From contig NZ_BCAG01000005.1 in the NCBI RefSeq assembly GCF_001293685.1, positions 62,001-126,000 of the forward strand: a DNA stretch of 64,000 nucleotides, in the 5' to 3' direction. The translations under genes and the position numbers were made by a program. This stretch comes from Desulfatitalea tepidiphila (GTDB lineage Bacteria; Desulfobacterota; Desulfobacteria; Desulfobacterales; Desulfosarcinaceae). Below the pieces are notes generated by a model, which ran no database searches, was not told where the DNA came from, and saw nothing but the letters and a program-made list of their open reading frames with translations. This document shows positions 54,435-63,507 of this stretch, one piece after another; within the stretch, counting starts at the first letter, position 1; every line of letters begins with the position of its first letter.

Positions 54435-55580
54435 TCAGCTCATTTTGGAGATGGTTGAGAACGTCTGTATCTCCGCCGGCAGGTCCGCCGGCTGGATGGA
54501 CTCTTCGACACCCAGGGCCAATGCCCGATCGATCACGTTCTGCAGTTGGATCAGGTTGCCCGGCCAGTGGTAATCCATGAGGATATCCAGTGCTTCGGGA
54601 GAGACACCGATGGTGCGGCGATTGTGTTTGGCGCAGGCCATATGGATAAAATGGTTGATGAGCAGGCAAATATCTTCGAGCCGTTCGCGCAGGGGCGGCA
54701 AACGGAAGACGACGGCATTTAGCAGGTCGAAAAAGTTCTTCTTCAGGGCGCCGCTGGCGATCACTTCGCCCAACTCCTTGCTGGTGGCGGCGATCACCCG
54801 GGTGGTGGTGCCCTCCTTTTTCTGCTCGTCTTTCAAGGCCTGCAGAATGGAGAGACGCAACGCGGGCGCCAGGTCCGCGATTTCATCCAGGTAGATCGAA
54901 CCTCCGTGGACCTTTTGCATCAGGGCCCTCACATGGCTGACCATCTCCTCCTCGGGCACGCCATCGGTGATGCCGCTGCAGTTGACCGGAACGAAGGCGT
55001 TTTCCCGTCGTTCGCTCATAGAGTGAATGGTGCGCGCCACCAACTCCTTTCCGGTACCGCTTTCGCCCTGAATCAGGACCATGGGGTTCTGCTGGCTGAC
55101 GGTTTCGAGGAGTTCATAGACCTGCTGCATCGGCGGACTGATCCCGATCAGTCCATGGAATCGATGACGCTGCTGCCCTCGTTTGCGCACCAGGGCTTTC
55201 TTGTCCTTGACCTTGCGCTCACCGGTGATGCGGTCGATGATCAGCTTGAGGTGGTCGAGCTTGAAGGGCTTTTGCAGGTAATCGTAACTGCCGAATTTCA
55301 TCGCCTGAATGGCCGACTCCATCGAACCATAGCCCGTGACGATGATCACCTCGATGCTGGGCTTGTATTGTTTGACGGCCGCCAGCAACTCCAAACCGTT
55401 GAACTCGGGCATTTTGTAATCGGTGAAGATGATGTCGATATCCTGATCCTTGACCAGGTCGAGGGCCTTCATTCCACTGTCGACCGTAGTGATATCATAG
55501 CCTTGCATTTGCAGATACTGCTCGACCATCATCAATATATCTTTGTCGTCATCTACAAAAAGAATGCGGCAATCAGTCAT
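54435..55580 (-). CDS. NtrC-like response regulator lacking GAFTGA and HTH
   Basis: This 381-residue protein has a REC domain (FVDDD, phosphoacceptor Asp in IIFTDYKMPE, Lys in YLQKPF; residues 1-120) and an AAA+ domain with Walker A GESGTGKE, Walker B GGSIYLDEIADL and RLPPLRERLEDI. The GAFTGA loop that contacts sigma54 is absent: the segment reads EEMVSHVRALMQKVHGGS. There is no C-terminal Fis-type helix-turn-helix. It probably cannot activate sigma54 promoters in the usual manner, and may have another role. It is flanked by two snap-back repeats. Confidence 0.88.
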   Translation of the reverse strand: MTDCRILFVDDDKDILMMVEQYLQMQGYDITTVDSGMKALDLVKDQDIDIIFTDYKMPEFNGLELLAAVKQYKPSIEVIIVTGYGSMESAIQAMKFGSYDYLQKPFKLDHLKLIIDRITGERKVKDKKALVRKRGQQRHRFHGLIGISPPMQQVYELLETVSQQNPMVLIQGESGTGKELVARTIHSMSERRENAFVPVNCSGITDGVPEEEMVSHVRALMQKVHGGSIYLDEIADLAPALRLSILQALKDEQKKEGTTTRVIAATSKELGEVIASGALKKNFFDLLNAVVFRLPPLRERLEDICLLINHFIHMACAKHNRRTIGVSPEALDILMDYHWPGNLIQLQNVIDRALALGVEESIQPADLPAEIQTFSTISKMS

Positions 55581-55813
55581 AGTTGTTCTCCACGGCGGAA
55601 CAATGACGAGTGGTTTGGGAATGCGACCGGCAGTGGCGATATCTCCGTCGGTTGTCTCACAGGCAACAGGGTGGTGCGTTCGATCGGTCCGGCACTTCCG
55701 CCGGGTCTTCACGCAAAGGGATGCCCGAATCTGGCAAGCGTCTCCATGGCCCGATGGAACAATTTATAATGGACCGCATAAAAAAGATCAAGCACGGATC
55801 GGGGAGGACAACG

Positions 55814-56002
55814 AATCAAGCTGATTGTGATTCATTAAACCCGGCGCGGATGGAACAGCTGGCCGATGCCACACGCCAAGCGGTCAAGTGGCCCTGGCCA
55901 CCTGCTCCACCCACGCCTGCCATTCCCGTTGCCATGCGAATCTTTTTATCAAACGCCTCTTGCAATGCATGCCCGTCAAGGTGAATCACATTCAGTTAGA
56001 AT
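55814..56002. repeat. Snap-back inverted-repeat element, copy D (miniature)
   Basis: This 189-bp element has the same right end as copy B (GGTGAATCACATTCAGTTAG) and a degenerate left end (17 of 21 bases fit). It lacks the apical part of copy B: the sequence jumps from CCAAGCGGTCAAG to TGGCCCTGGCCACCTGC. The outer stem is kept. It lies in the 611-base gap upstream of the ExeA-like gene. Confidence 0.75.
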
Positions 56003-56191
56003 TGATGGTCCGGATGGTATGCGGATTGCAATATCCAAAAAATGAAAATGCCGGGCTTCGGCAATGGGGCCAACAACGAAAGAGTCCGTTCACAAAATTA
56101 TCCAGGTGTATGATTTTGGAAAAATGAATTGGACATCAGGGGCGGTGAAATGCCCCAGCGGCCACACGCGCGGGAAAAGGGGTGTCAAAAA

Positions 56192-57031
56192 ATGATCGCA
56201 CAATTGACCTGCAGGCTTCTGGCCAAACGCTCGCATGCACCGCTGCCGGCTCTCCTGGGCCTCGAGACAGAGGATCATGGGAGCCAACGCTCGTTGAACC
56301 GCTATTTTTTTGCCTCGCCGCTGACCACCCAAAGACTCGCCATTCTGAACAACATGGTGGGCGGCAGCAGCCTGGTGATTGTCGTAATCGGCGAACGGGG
56401 CAGCGGCAAAACCACTTTGATGAACCGTTTTCTTTACGATGCCGGCAATCGATGGCAGGCCGGCCGAATCCGCCTGAAGCGCCGGACAAAATGCCGTCTC
56501 GACCCTTGGCGCAATCTGAATAACCGCATGGTCTATTTGTCCCGCAACGACACGCCGCCGTCGGTGATCGTGGACGATGCCCATCAGCTTTCGCCATCGG
56601 AGTTGAGACTGCTGCTGCAGTCGGCCTTCGCGCCGGACGGCCGGCGGAAACTGCAAAGCATCGTCTTGTTCGCCGAACCGGAAATGCGCCGACGTTTTGC
56701 GGAGATCGCCCAATGGTTGCCGCCCAAGACGGTGATCGAAAAGATCTTTGTGGCCGCACTCACCGAAAAACAAACCAAAGCCTACCTGGAACACCGCATG
56801 AAGGTGGCCGGTTTCCTCAAACGGCTGCCCTTCAGTGCGGATCAAATCCGCGCCATCCACCAGGCATCGAGGGGCCTGCCCGGCTGGATCAACGGCGAAG
56901 CGTTCATGCAGCTCAAGCGCATTTGCGGCGTCAATCGAAACGAACTGACCAACGCCTTGAAGCGCTGGTGCATGCCCAAGGCATCGCGATTCAAGTGGTT
57001 CGACAAGGTGTATGCACTGACACGCGATTAA
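56192..57031 (+). CDS. ExeA/GspA-like AAA ATPase
   Basis: This 279-residue ATPase has Walker A GERGSGKTT near residue 72, Walker B VIVDDAHQLS near 130, sensor region IVLFAEPEM, and ENG-like helical tail. It resembles ExeA/MshM-type AAA proteins linked to secretin assembly, pilus or type II secretion systems. No secretion genes adjoin. The start at 56192 has GGGGTG eight bases upstream; MPQRP at 56150 is an alternative. Confidence 0.72.
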   Translation: MIAQLTCRLLAKRSHAPLPALLGLETEDHGSQRSLNRYFFASPLTTQRLAILNNMVGGSSLVIVVIGERGSGKTTLMNRFLYDAGNRWQAGRIRLKRRTKCRLDPWRNLNNRMVYLSRNDTPPSVIVDDAHQLSPSELRLLLQSAFAPDGRRKLQSIVLFAEPEMRRRFAEIAQWLPPKTVIEKIFVAALTEKQTKAYLEHRMKVAGFLKRLPFSADQIRAIHQASRGLPGWINGEAFMQLKRICGVNRNELTNALKRWCMPKASRFKWFDKVYALTRD

Positions 57032-57137
57032 AGATCCGGCCAACCCGCTCCTGGTCCGTTTCGCCTGCATCCGGGAATGGACCCGCCCCGGGCCGGCCCC
57101 TTTTGTGGCCAAGGCCGTTTTAGAATGTTCCATCGCG

Positions 57138-57166
57138 TTGACAGGCCGGTAGCGGCGGCTTATCAT
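57138..57166 (+). promoter_or_regulatory. Consensus promoter of the phosphatase operon
   Basis: TTGACA (57138-57143) and TATCAT (57161-57166) are 17 bases apart, leaving a leader of about 30 bases to the ATG at 57201. Confidence 0.75.
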
Positions 57167-57200
57167 CGAATCTTTGCCTTAAATCGAAGGATGGTCCGAC

Positions 57201-57683
57201 ATGTTCGATATCTTGATGGTGTGCACCGGCAACATCTGCCGAAGCCCCATGGCCGAAGGGTTGTTGCGCCATCTGCTGCCAACGGAGCTCAGACACCATG
57301 TGCGCGTCTCTTCGGCCGGCACCTATGCCATGCACGGCAATCGAGCGGCCCCCCATGCGGAGGCCGTCATGGCCAGGTCGGGAATCGACATCAGCGACCA
57401 CCGGGCCCGGATGGTGAGCCCCGATCTGGTGCGTCGGGCCGATTTGAGCCTGGCCATGGCCCAGGAGCACCTGAGGACGCTGCGCGGCATGCTGCTTTTC
57501 GGCAAGAGCAGTGTGAAGTTGTTGACTGCCTTCTCGACCGATCCGGATCAACGGGACCGCGACGTGGAAGACCCCTATGGCGGGCCTTTGGAGATGTACC
57601 AGGCAAGCCTGAAGGTCATTCAACCCGCGGTGGAAGGGCTGGTCGAGTGGCTTCTGGCGCAGCCCGGCATTACGGAAAAATGA
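57201..57683 (+). CDS. Low-molecular-weight protein tyrosine phosphatase
   Basis: This 160-residue protein has the P-loop VCTGNICRSPMAEG (nucleophile Cys8, CX5R) and the catalytic aspartate in VEDPYGG near residue 124. Members dephosphorylate tyrosine kinases such as those of exopolysaccharide export, or arsenate-like substrates; neither context is present here. A consensus promoter precedes it and AAGGA lies before ATG. Its stop overlaps the next gene start by ATGA. Confidence 0.93.
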   Translation: MFDILMVCTGNICRSPMAEGLLRHLLPTELRHHVRVSSAGTYAMHGNRAAPHAEAVMARSGIDISDHRARMVSPDLVRRADLSLAMAQEHLRTLRGMLLFGKSSVKLLTAFSTDPDQRDRDVEDPYGGPLEMYQASLKVIQPAVEGLVEWLLAQPGITEK

Positions 57684-57985
57684 GCCAAACCATCCGACAA
57701 CGCATCATCGCGGAACTCCGGCAGCGGGAGATGGATCTTTACCAAATCGCCCAACTCCTCGGAATGACAGAAAAAGAGACCCTTACCCATCTGCCGCACG
57801 TTCAGAAATCAGTGACCGCCCAGGGCGGCCGACTCCTGGTCAGACCCGCCCGCTGCGACGGATGCGGCTATGAATTCACGTCGCGGCAGCGGCTGGCACC
57901 GCCGGGACGCTGCCCGAAATGCAAACAATCGAGAATCTCTGGACCGTGGTACGCCGTGAAGCTTCGGGGCCAACCCGAACGATGA
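57680..57985 (+). CDS. HTH regulator with C-terminal zinc ribbon (COG3357)
   Basis: This 101-residue protein has an N-terminal winged helix (IIAELRQREMDLYQIAQLLGMTEKETLTHLPHV) and a zinc ribbon with CDGCG (about residue 60) and CPKCK (about 80), the pattern of COG3357 predicted transcriptional regulators. It overlaps the phosphatase gene by four bases, so both are cotranslated. Its target genes are unknown. Confidence 0.83.
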   Translation: MSQTIRQRIIAELRQREMDLYQIAQLLGMTEKETLTHLPHVQKSVTAQGGRLLVRPARCDGCGYEFTSRQRLAPPGRCPKCKQSRISGPWYAVKLRGQPER

Positions 57986-58053
57986 CCGACTTTTGTAACA
58001 CGCCACGTTCTTGTCACATTTCTGTTGGAATCGCTGGATGACTGCTGGGGCTA

Positions 58054-58082
58054 TTGACACCCCGGCCGATATCCTCTATTAA
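58054..58082 (+). promoter_or_regulatory. Consensus promoter of the Gld-type ABC operon
   Basis: TTGACA (58054-58059) and TATTAA (58077-58082) are 17 bases apart. The leader to 58250 is about 160 bases, with no other feature recognised in 57986-58249. Confidence 0.75.
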
Positions 58083-58249
58083 AAACAACTTCATACGATA
58101 CCCGAAGGGGCATGCGAAACAGTGACCGGCCGCGTATTCGGTCAGACCTGAATACCACCTCCCGAAGCGGTCGAGAAAACCCGTAAAAAATATTCTGATG
58201 AGAGACATGCACGATTTCACATCGCCTGCTACAAACAAGGAGACCACGA

Positions 58250-59185
58250 ATGATCCATGTTGAAGGCCTGACTAAATACTACGACGATTTTTGCGCCGTG
58301 GATCACATCGACCTGGACATCAAGGGGGGCGAGATCGTGGGGCTGCTGGGCCCCAACGGCGCGGGCAAAACCACCACCTTGAGGATGCTGACCGGCTATT
58401 TCCAGCCCTCGGCCGGGGACATCCAGGTAAAATCGCATTCGATCTACGAAAACCCGCTGGCCATCAAGCGCCTGATCGGCTATCTGCCCGAATCGGCCCC
58501 TTTGTACAAAAGCATGATCGTCTATGACTACCTGGACCATGTGGCGCGCATCCGCGGCCTGTCCGGGGAGGCCAAGCAACGCCGCATCGTCGAACTGGCC
58601 GATATGTGCGCCCTGCGGGGCATCATGCACAAAACCATCGACACCCTTTCCAAGGGGCTCAAACAGCGCGTGGGCCTGGCCCATGCCATGATGAGCGACC
58701 CGGAGATTCTCATCCTCGATGAACCCACTTCGGGACTCGACCCCAATCAAATTGTGGAAATTCGTGAAATCATTAAAAAGATTGGACGGGAAAAGACCGT
58801 CATTCTCTCCACGCACATTCTCAGCGAGGCCGAGGCCACGTGCGACCGCATCGTCATCATCAATAAGGGAAGAATCATTGCCGACGGCAGCACCCAGCAG
58901 CTCACTGCAAGCAAGGACGGCGAATGCCAAATCCAGCTCGGCCTGATGGGTGTGGCCGCCGACGAGGCAGTGGCGCTCCTGAAGACGGTGCCCGGTGTGG
59001 ACCGGGCCGCGGCCCTTCCCATCGACACGCCCGGGATCGTGCCCTGCAGCGTGGTCAGCCGGGCCGATCGAGACATCCGGCCCGACCTGTACGCGGCGGT
59101 CAAAGCCACCGACTGGGTCCTTGTGGAGTTGAGCCAGGAGACCAGGAACCTCGAAACCATTTTCCGTGAATTGACCAGGGAGTAG
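58250..59185 (+). CDS. ABC transporter ATPase (Gld/NosF type)
   Basis: This 311-residue ATPase has Walker A GPNGAGKTT (about residues 34-42), a signature LSKGLKQRV instead of LSGGQ, Walker B ILILDEPTSGLDP and a C-terminal extension of about 90 residues that probably contacts the permease. With the permease and GldG-like partner downstream it is part of a Gld-type export system also seen outside gliding bacteria. AAGGAG precedes the ATG. Confidence 0.92.
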   Translation: MIHVEGLTKYYDDFCAVDHIDLDIKGGEIVGLLGPNGAGKTTTLRMLTGYFQPSAGDIQVKSHSIYENPLAIKRLIGYLPESAPLYKSMIVYDYLDHVARIRGLSGEAKQRRIVELADMCALRGIMHKTIDTLSKGLKQRVGLAHAMMSDPEILILDEPTSGLDPNQIVEIREIIKKIGREKTVILSTHILSEAEATCDRIVIINKGRIIADGSTQQLTASKDGECQIQLGLMGVAADEAVALLKTVPGVDRAAALPIDTPGIVPCSVVSRADRDIRPDLYAAVKATDWVLVELSQETRNLETIFRELTRE

Positions 59186-59189
59186 CGAC

Positions 59190-59891
59190 ATGCGCCAGGC
59201 ACTGCTCATTTTCAGCAAAGAGTTCAAGGATTATTTCGTTTCACCCATCGCCTACATCGTCATCGCCGTCTTTCTGATCGTCACCGGCTGGCTCTTTTTC
59301 TCCACCTTCTTCATTTTCGATCAGGCGGACATGCGGCGGTTTTTCAACCTGCTGCCCTTCATCTTCGCGCTGGTAGTGCCGATCATCACCATGCGGCTCT
59401 TTTCCGAGGAGATCAACGTCGGCTCCTACGAACTGTTGCTTACCCTGCCGGTCACCTTCCGCGACATCATCATCGGCAAGTTCCTGGCCGCCGTGGCCTT
59501 TGCCGGAGCGATCCTGGTCCCCACGCTCTCCTATGCGATTTTCATCAGCGCGGTCGGCGATCTGGACTGGGGCGCCACCCTGGGCGGATACCTAGGCGCC
59601 ATCCTGCTGGCCGGGGCCTATGCCGCCATCGGCCTGTTCGCCTCGTCGCTGACCCGTAACCAGATTATCGCCTGCATCGTGGCCATGGTCATCTGCGTGA
59701 CACTGGCCATCATCGACCAGATGCTCTTTTTCTTTCCGCAGACCATTCTGGATGTCATCACCTTCATCAGCGCCAGCGCCCACTTCAACAACATCGCCAA
59801 GGGAATCGTGGACTCGCGCGACCTGCTCTACTTTTTGAGCGTTGCTTTCCTGGGACTGTATGCCACCCATCTGTCGATGGAAGAGAAATAG
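59190..59891 (+). CDS. ABC transporter permease (GldF-like)
   Basis: This 233-residue protein has six membrane segments and the ABC-2 permease pattern (SPIAYIVIAVFLIVTGWLFF, MRLFSEEINVGSYELLLTLPV, with the coupling EExxxGTxE-like stretch). It starts four bases after the ATPase gene. Together they should export or insert something through the membrane; substrate unknown. Confidence 0.92.
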   Translation: MRQALLIFSKEFKDYFVSPIAYIVIAVFLIVTGWLFFSTFFIFDQADMRRFFNLLPFIFALVVPIITMRLFSEEINVGSYELLLTLPVTFRDIIIGKFLAAVAFAGAILVPTLSYAIFISAVGDLDWGATLGGYLGAILLAGAYAAIGLFASSLTRNQIIACIVAMVICVTLAIIDQMLFFFPQTILDVITFISASAHFNNIAKGIVDSRDLLYFLSVAFLGLYATHLSMEEK

Positions 59892-59907
59892 TAAAGGATA
59901 GATCGAA

Positions 59908-62115
59908 ATGAAAGCCACTCCCCGCAGCCATGCCAAGTATATCAAATTCGGGCTCTATGCCCTGATCGTCATACTGATCAACATCGCGGGCATCCGCCTC
60001 TTCTTCAGGGGCGACCTGACCCAGAACGGCATCTACTCTCTTTCGCCGGTCAGTGTGAAGGTCGCCGAGACGCTCACCGAGCCGCTGACCGTCAAGGTGT
60101 TTTTCACCAGGGACCTGCCCGCGCCCCACAACACCACCGAGATCTACCTGCGCGACCTGCTCGGAGAATACGCCCTCAACAACCAGAAGTACTTCCGGGT
60201 CCACTTCTACGACGTGAGCCCCGAGACCGAAGGGGTGAGCGAGGCGGCCCGCGAAAACCAGCAGATGGCCCGCGACTACGGCATCCATCCGGTTCAGATC
60301 CAGATCGTCGAACAGGACGAACTCAAGTTCAAGCAGGCCTATATGGGGTTGGTGATGATCCACGGGGACATCATCGAGCGCATCCCCACCATCACCACCA
60401 CCGATGGGCTCGAGTACCAGTTGACCACGGCCATCCAGAAGCTCAACCACAAGGTCAGCGCCCTGCTGGCCCTGGATGGCAACATCAAGGCGACCCTGGT
60501 TCTCTCTTCCGACCTGTTCAAGGTGGCGCCCTACATGAACCTGAAACATCTGGACCAATACCCCGAAGAGATCAAGGCGGTCGTGGACCGCATGAAGGCC
60601 AAAACCTACGGCAAGCTTGAATTCGAGCGTATCGACCCCAGCCGGGCCGGCACATCGAGCCAAGGGCTGGACGGTTTCAATCTGCTCCGGCTGCAATGGC
60701 CGGATATCGAAAAGGCCAATATCGCCGCCGGCCAGGGCACCATCGGAATGCTGTTGCAGTACAAGGACAAAACCCGCGAAATCCCGCTGCTGCGGGTGGT
60801 ACGGGTTCCGATTTTTGGTGACCAGTACCAGCTCACTTCGGTGGAAGAATTGGAAGATCTGATCAACACCAACATCGAACGGCTGATCAACATCAATGAG
60901 GATGTCGGCTACTTGACTGCCTACGGCACGTTGGACATCGGCGGCGGCAGCCCGCTCGGCCCCCAGGAGGACAGCCTGAACCTGTTCGGCAACCTGCTTA
61001 ACAAAACCTACACTGTAAAGCCGATCGACCTGAAGGAGGAGACGATTGCCCCAGGGCTGAAAAGCATGGTGATCGTGCGGCCCATCGAAAAAATGTCCGA
61101 CTACGATCTCTATCAGATCGACCAGGCCCTGATGCGCGGCACCAACCTGGCGCTCTTCATCGACGCCTTCGAGGAGAAGATGCCCGCCAACCAGGGACCG
61201 TTCATGTCCAACCAGATGCCCACGTTCGTGCCCCTGGACACGGGCCTGGAAGAGATGCTGGCCCATTACGGTGTCCGGATCAAACAGGCCGTGGTGCTGG
61301 ATGAAAAGTGCCATCGCCAGGTCAAACCGCGGCAGCAGGGCGGCGGCGAGCAACCGATCTATTTCATTCCCAAAATCGAGGGCGCCAACATCAACAAAGA
61401 TTTGGATTACCTTAAAAATATCAAGGGCCTGTTTGCCTATCTGGTCTCGCCCCTGGAGCTGGACAATGAACGGATCGCGGCCCAGGAGGTCAAGGCCCAC
61501 GAGTTGTTCGCCTCGTCCGAGCGCTCATGGGAGATGCGCGACCGCATCGTTCTGAACCCCATGTTCCTCACGCCGCCGGCATCGGACACCGAAATGGCCC
61601 GCCGACCCCTGGCCTACCTGCTCGAAGGCGTCTTTACCAGCTATTTCAAGGACAAACCCATGCCCGAAAAACCGGCCAAGGATGATGCGGACAGCTCGTC
61701 CGACCAGCCAACGGAAGAAGCGGCCGCCGACGCGGACAAGTCGGTTGAAACGGCCGACCTCTCCCAGATCCAGGACCAGGGTGGTTTCAGGGAAACCAGC
61801 ATGCCGGCCAAAATATTCGTCGTGGCCTCCTCCAAGATGCTCTCGGACCAGTTGCTGGACGAAAACGGTCAGAGCCCCAACACCATGTTCGTGCTCAACA
61901 TGATCGACGCCCTCAACGACCGCGAGGCGGTCGCAGCCATGCGCAGCAAGGAGCAACGCTTCAACCCGCTGGCGCCGACCACCAACAGCACCAAGGTGTT
62001 GATCAAATCCTTCAACATGGTGGGCCTGCCCATCCTGGTGGTGGGATTTGGACTGCTGGTGTGGTGGCGCCGCCATGCCCGCCGTAAAATGATTCAGCAG
62101 ATTTTCGGTCAATAA
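59908..62115 (+). CDS. GldG-like ABC system substrate-associated protein
   Basis: This 735-residue protein has an N-terminal membrane anchor (residues about 12-33) and a C-terminal one (about 705-724) with a large external part between, as in GldG/ABC-type uncharacterised transport proteins. Landmarks are LYALIVILINIAGIRLFFRGDLTQNGIYSLSPVS, VKVFFTRDLP and TTDGLEYQLTTAIQKL. An acidic low-complexity region (about residues 590-620) is notable. It is the third gene of the operon. Confidence 0.88.
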   Translation: MKATPRSHAKYIKFGLYALIVILINIAGIRLFFRGDLTQNGIYSLSPVSVKVAETLTEPLTVKVFFTRDLPAPHNTTEIYLRDLLGEYALNNQKYFRVHFYDVSPETEGVSEAARENQQMARDYGIHPVQIQIVEQDELKFKQAYMGLVMIHGDIIERIPTITTTDGLEYQLTTAIQKLNHKVSALLALDGNIKATLVLSSDLFKVAPYMNLKHLDQYPEEIKAVVDRMKAKTYGKLEFERIDPSRAGTSSQGLDGFNLLRLQWPDIEKANIAAGQGTIGMLLQYKDKTREIPLLRVVRVPIFGDQYQLTSVEELEDLINTNIERLININEDVGYLTAYGTLDIGGGSPLGPQEDSLNLFGNLLNKTYTVKPIDLKEETIAPGLKSMVIVRPIEKMSDYDLYQIDQALMRGTNLALFIDAFEEKMPANQGPFMSNQMPTFVPLDTGLEEMLAHYGVRIKQAVVLDEKCHRQVKPRQQGGGEQPIYFIPKIEGANINKDLDYLKNIKGLFAYLVSPLELDNERIAAQEVKAHELFASSERSWEMRDRIVLNPMFLTPPASDTEMARRPLAYLLEGVFTSYFKDKPMPEKPAKDDADSSSDQPTEEAAADADKSVETADLSQIQDQGGFRETSMPAKIFVVASSKMLSDQLLDENGQSPNTMFVLNMIDALNDREAVAAMRSKEQRFNPLAPTTNSTKVLIKSFNMVGLPILVVGFGLLVWWRRHARRKMIQQIFGQ

Positions 62116-62163
62116 CGAGCGAACGGTTGTTGTGATGTTTTCAATCCAGTCAAAGAGGTTTGC

Positions 62164-63150
62164 ATGAAAGTCAAAAAGGAATACGTCATCCTCGTATTGG
62201 TCATCGTGGCACTGGTGTTTTACCTCACCCTGCAATCCGCCAATCACGAACCCGGTGAGTTGCCTCAGCCAGCCAGGGTGGAGAGCGCGGATATCGACTG
62301 CATGGTGGTTTCCGGTCAACCGGACGGTTCGGTGGAACTGGTCAAGAAAGACGAAAAATGGTTCATTCAACCCCAGGCCTATCCGGCGGACACCGTCAAG
62401 GTGAAAAACATGGCCAATGCCGCCGCCCAGCTGACCCTCACGGCCCTGGTGTCCGAGTCGGGGAGCTACGAACGCTACGGGCTGGCCGAAGGCAAACGCA
62501 TCACGGTGGACGCCTTCCGGGGCGCCGATGCCGTTCGACGCTTCCATATCGGCGAACCGGCACCGACTTTCCAGCACACCTTCGTGCTGATTGACGGCGA
62601 TCCCAATGTCTATCATGCCCGGGGACAGCTCAAGCGCACGTTCGAGCACACCATCGCGGACCTGAGAGACAAAACCATTCTCGACCTTTCCCGGGAGAGC
62701 ATCGCCACGATGACCCTGAGCAAGGGGGATCGCACCATCGCGTTGACCAGAAAGGAGATCGCCCCGCCGGCCGGTGAGACCCAGGAAGACAAAGCCGAAA
62801 CCCCATCCCCGCCACCATCCACGAAGGTCGAATGGCACGATGCCCAGGGCCAGGTTGTGGCAAAAGAAGAGGTCGATGCGCTGCTGAACGGCATCGCGCG
62901 ATTGAATTGTGACGGGTACCTGGACGACACGGTCAAAGATGGCTTGGGCGCTCCCCGTTGGCAGATCACCCTCAAGGACGATCAAGGCGAGTATGCCGTG
63001 CAGGTGTTTGCCCCCGAGAATGACACGGCGGACAAGATACCGGCCGCCTCGTCGGCCACCCCCTATCCTTTCGTGTTGAACAAGAGCCGCGTGGAAAATT
63101 TCGAAAAAAGCATCGACAAGCTGATGAGGATCGAAGAAGCGGGAAAATAG
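62164..63150 (+). CDS. DUF4340-containing membrane-anchored protein
   Basis: This 328-residue protein has one N-terminal membrane segment (residues 6-22) and an exposed beta-rich part with pseudo-repeated DUF4340 units (WFIQPQAYPADTVKVKNMANAAAQL; YERYGLAEGKRITVD). A Pro/Glu-rich linker lies near residue 200. DUF4340 proteins are regular partners of GldG-type operons, as here. AGAGG precedes the ATG. Confidence 0.87.
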   Translation: MKVKKEYVILVLVIVALVFYLTLQSANHEPGELPQPARVESADIDCMVVSGQPDGSVELVKKDEKWFIQPQAYPADTVKVKNMANAAAQLTLTALVSESGSYERYGLAEGKRITVDAFRGADAVRRFHIGEPAPTFQHTFVLIDGDPNVYHARGQLKRTFEHTIADLRDKTILDLSRESIATMTLSKGDRTIALTRKEIAPPAGETQEDKAETPSPPPSTKVEWHDAQGQVVAKEEVDALLNGIARLNCDGYLDDTVKDGLGAPRWQITLKDDQGEYAVQVFAPENDTADKIPAASSATPYPFVLNKSRVENFEKSIDKLMRIEEAGK

Positions 63151-63185
63151 CTTCCGAATCTTGACATGCCGTTCAGACCAAGGAT

Positions 63186-63213
63186 GCGGGCGGGCGCATA
63201 GCCCGCCCCTGCG
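63186..63213. repeat. REP-like short inverted repeat, copy 3
   Basis: GGGCGGGC-GCATA-GCCCGCCC is a strong inverted repeat downstream of the ABC operon and may also aid termination. The rest of 63151-63507 shows no gene. Confidence 0.5.
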
Positions 63214-63507
63214 CTTTCGTGCCCAAATTCAGCGTGCGGCGGCCCTACCCAGCCTGTGCAAAGGCGGGTTTTATGCCTGCCCGTGCCACGTGCCATGCCC
63301 GGGATAGGGTCAAAATCGCCGCCCCCCTCCCCTTCCCATTGCATTTTGACCCAAATCGGTCCACAATAACCTCCAGCCGATGGGGCCGATCGCCCGGTCA
63401 TCTGCCTTGCAATTCGTTTGAGCGACACATTCCGACGCCGCCCCATCCGTTTATCCGCGACCGTATGGCATACCAATCCCTTGTCCCCTAAAGCGAAGGA
63501 GAAAGCG

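Noticed and set aside
59785-61500. 571-codon minus-strand frame opposite the GldG-like gene
   Set aside because: Antisense shadow; the plus-strand gene has membrane anchors and operon context.
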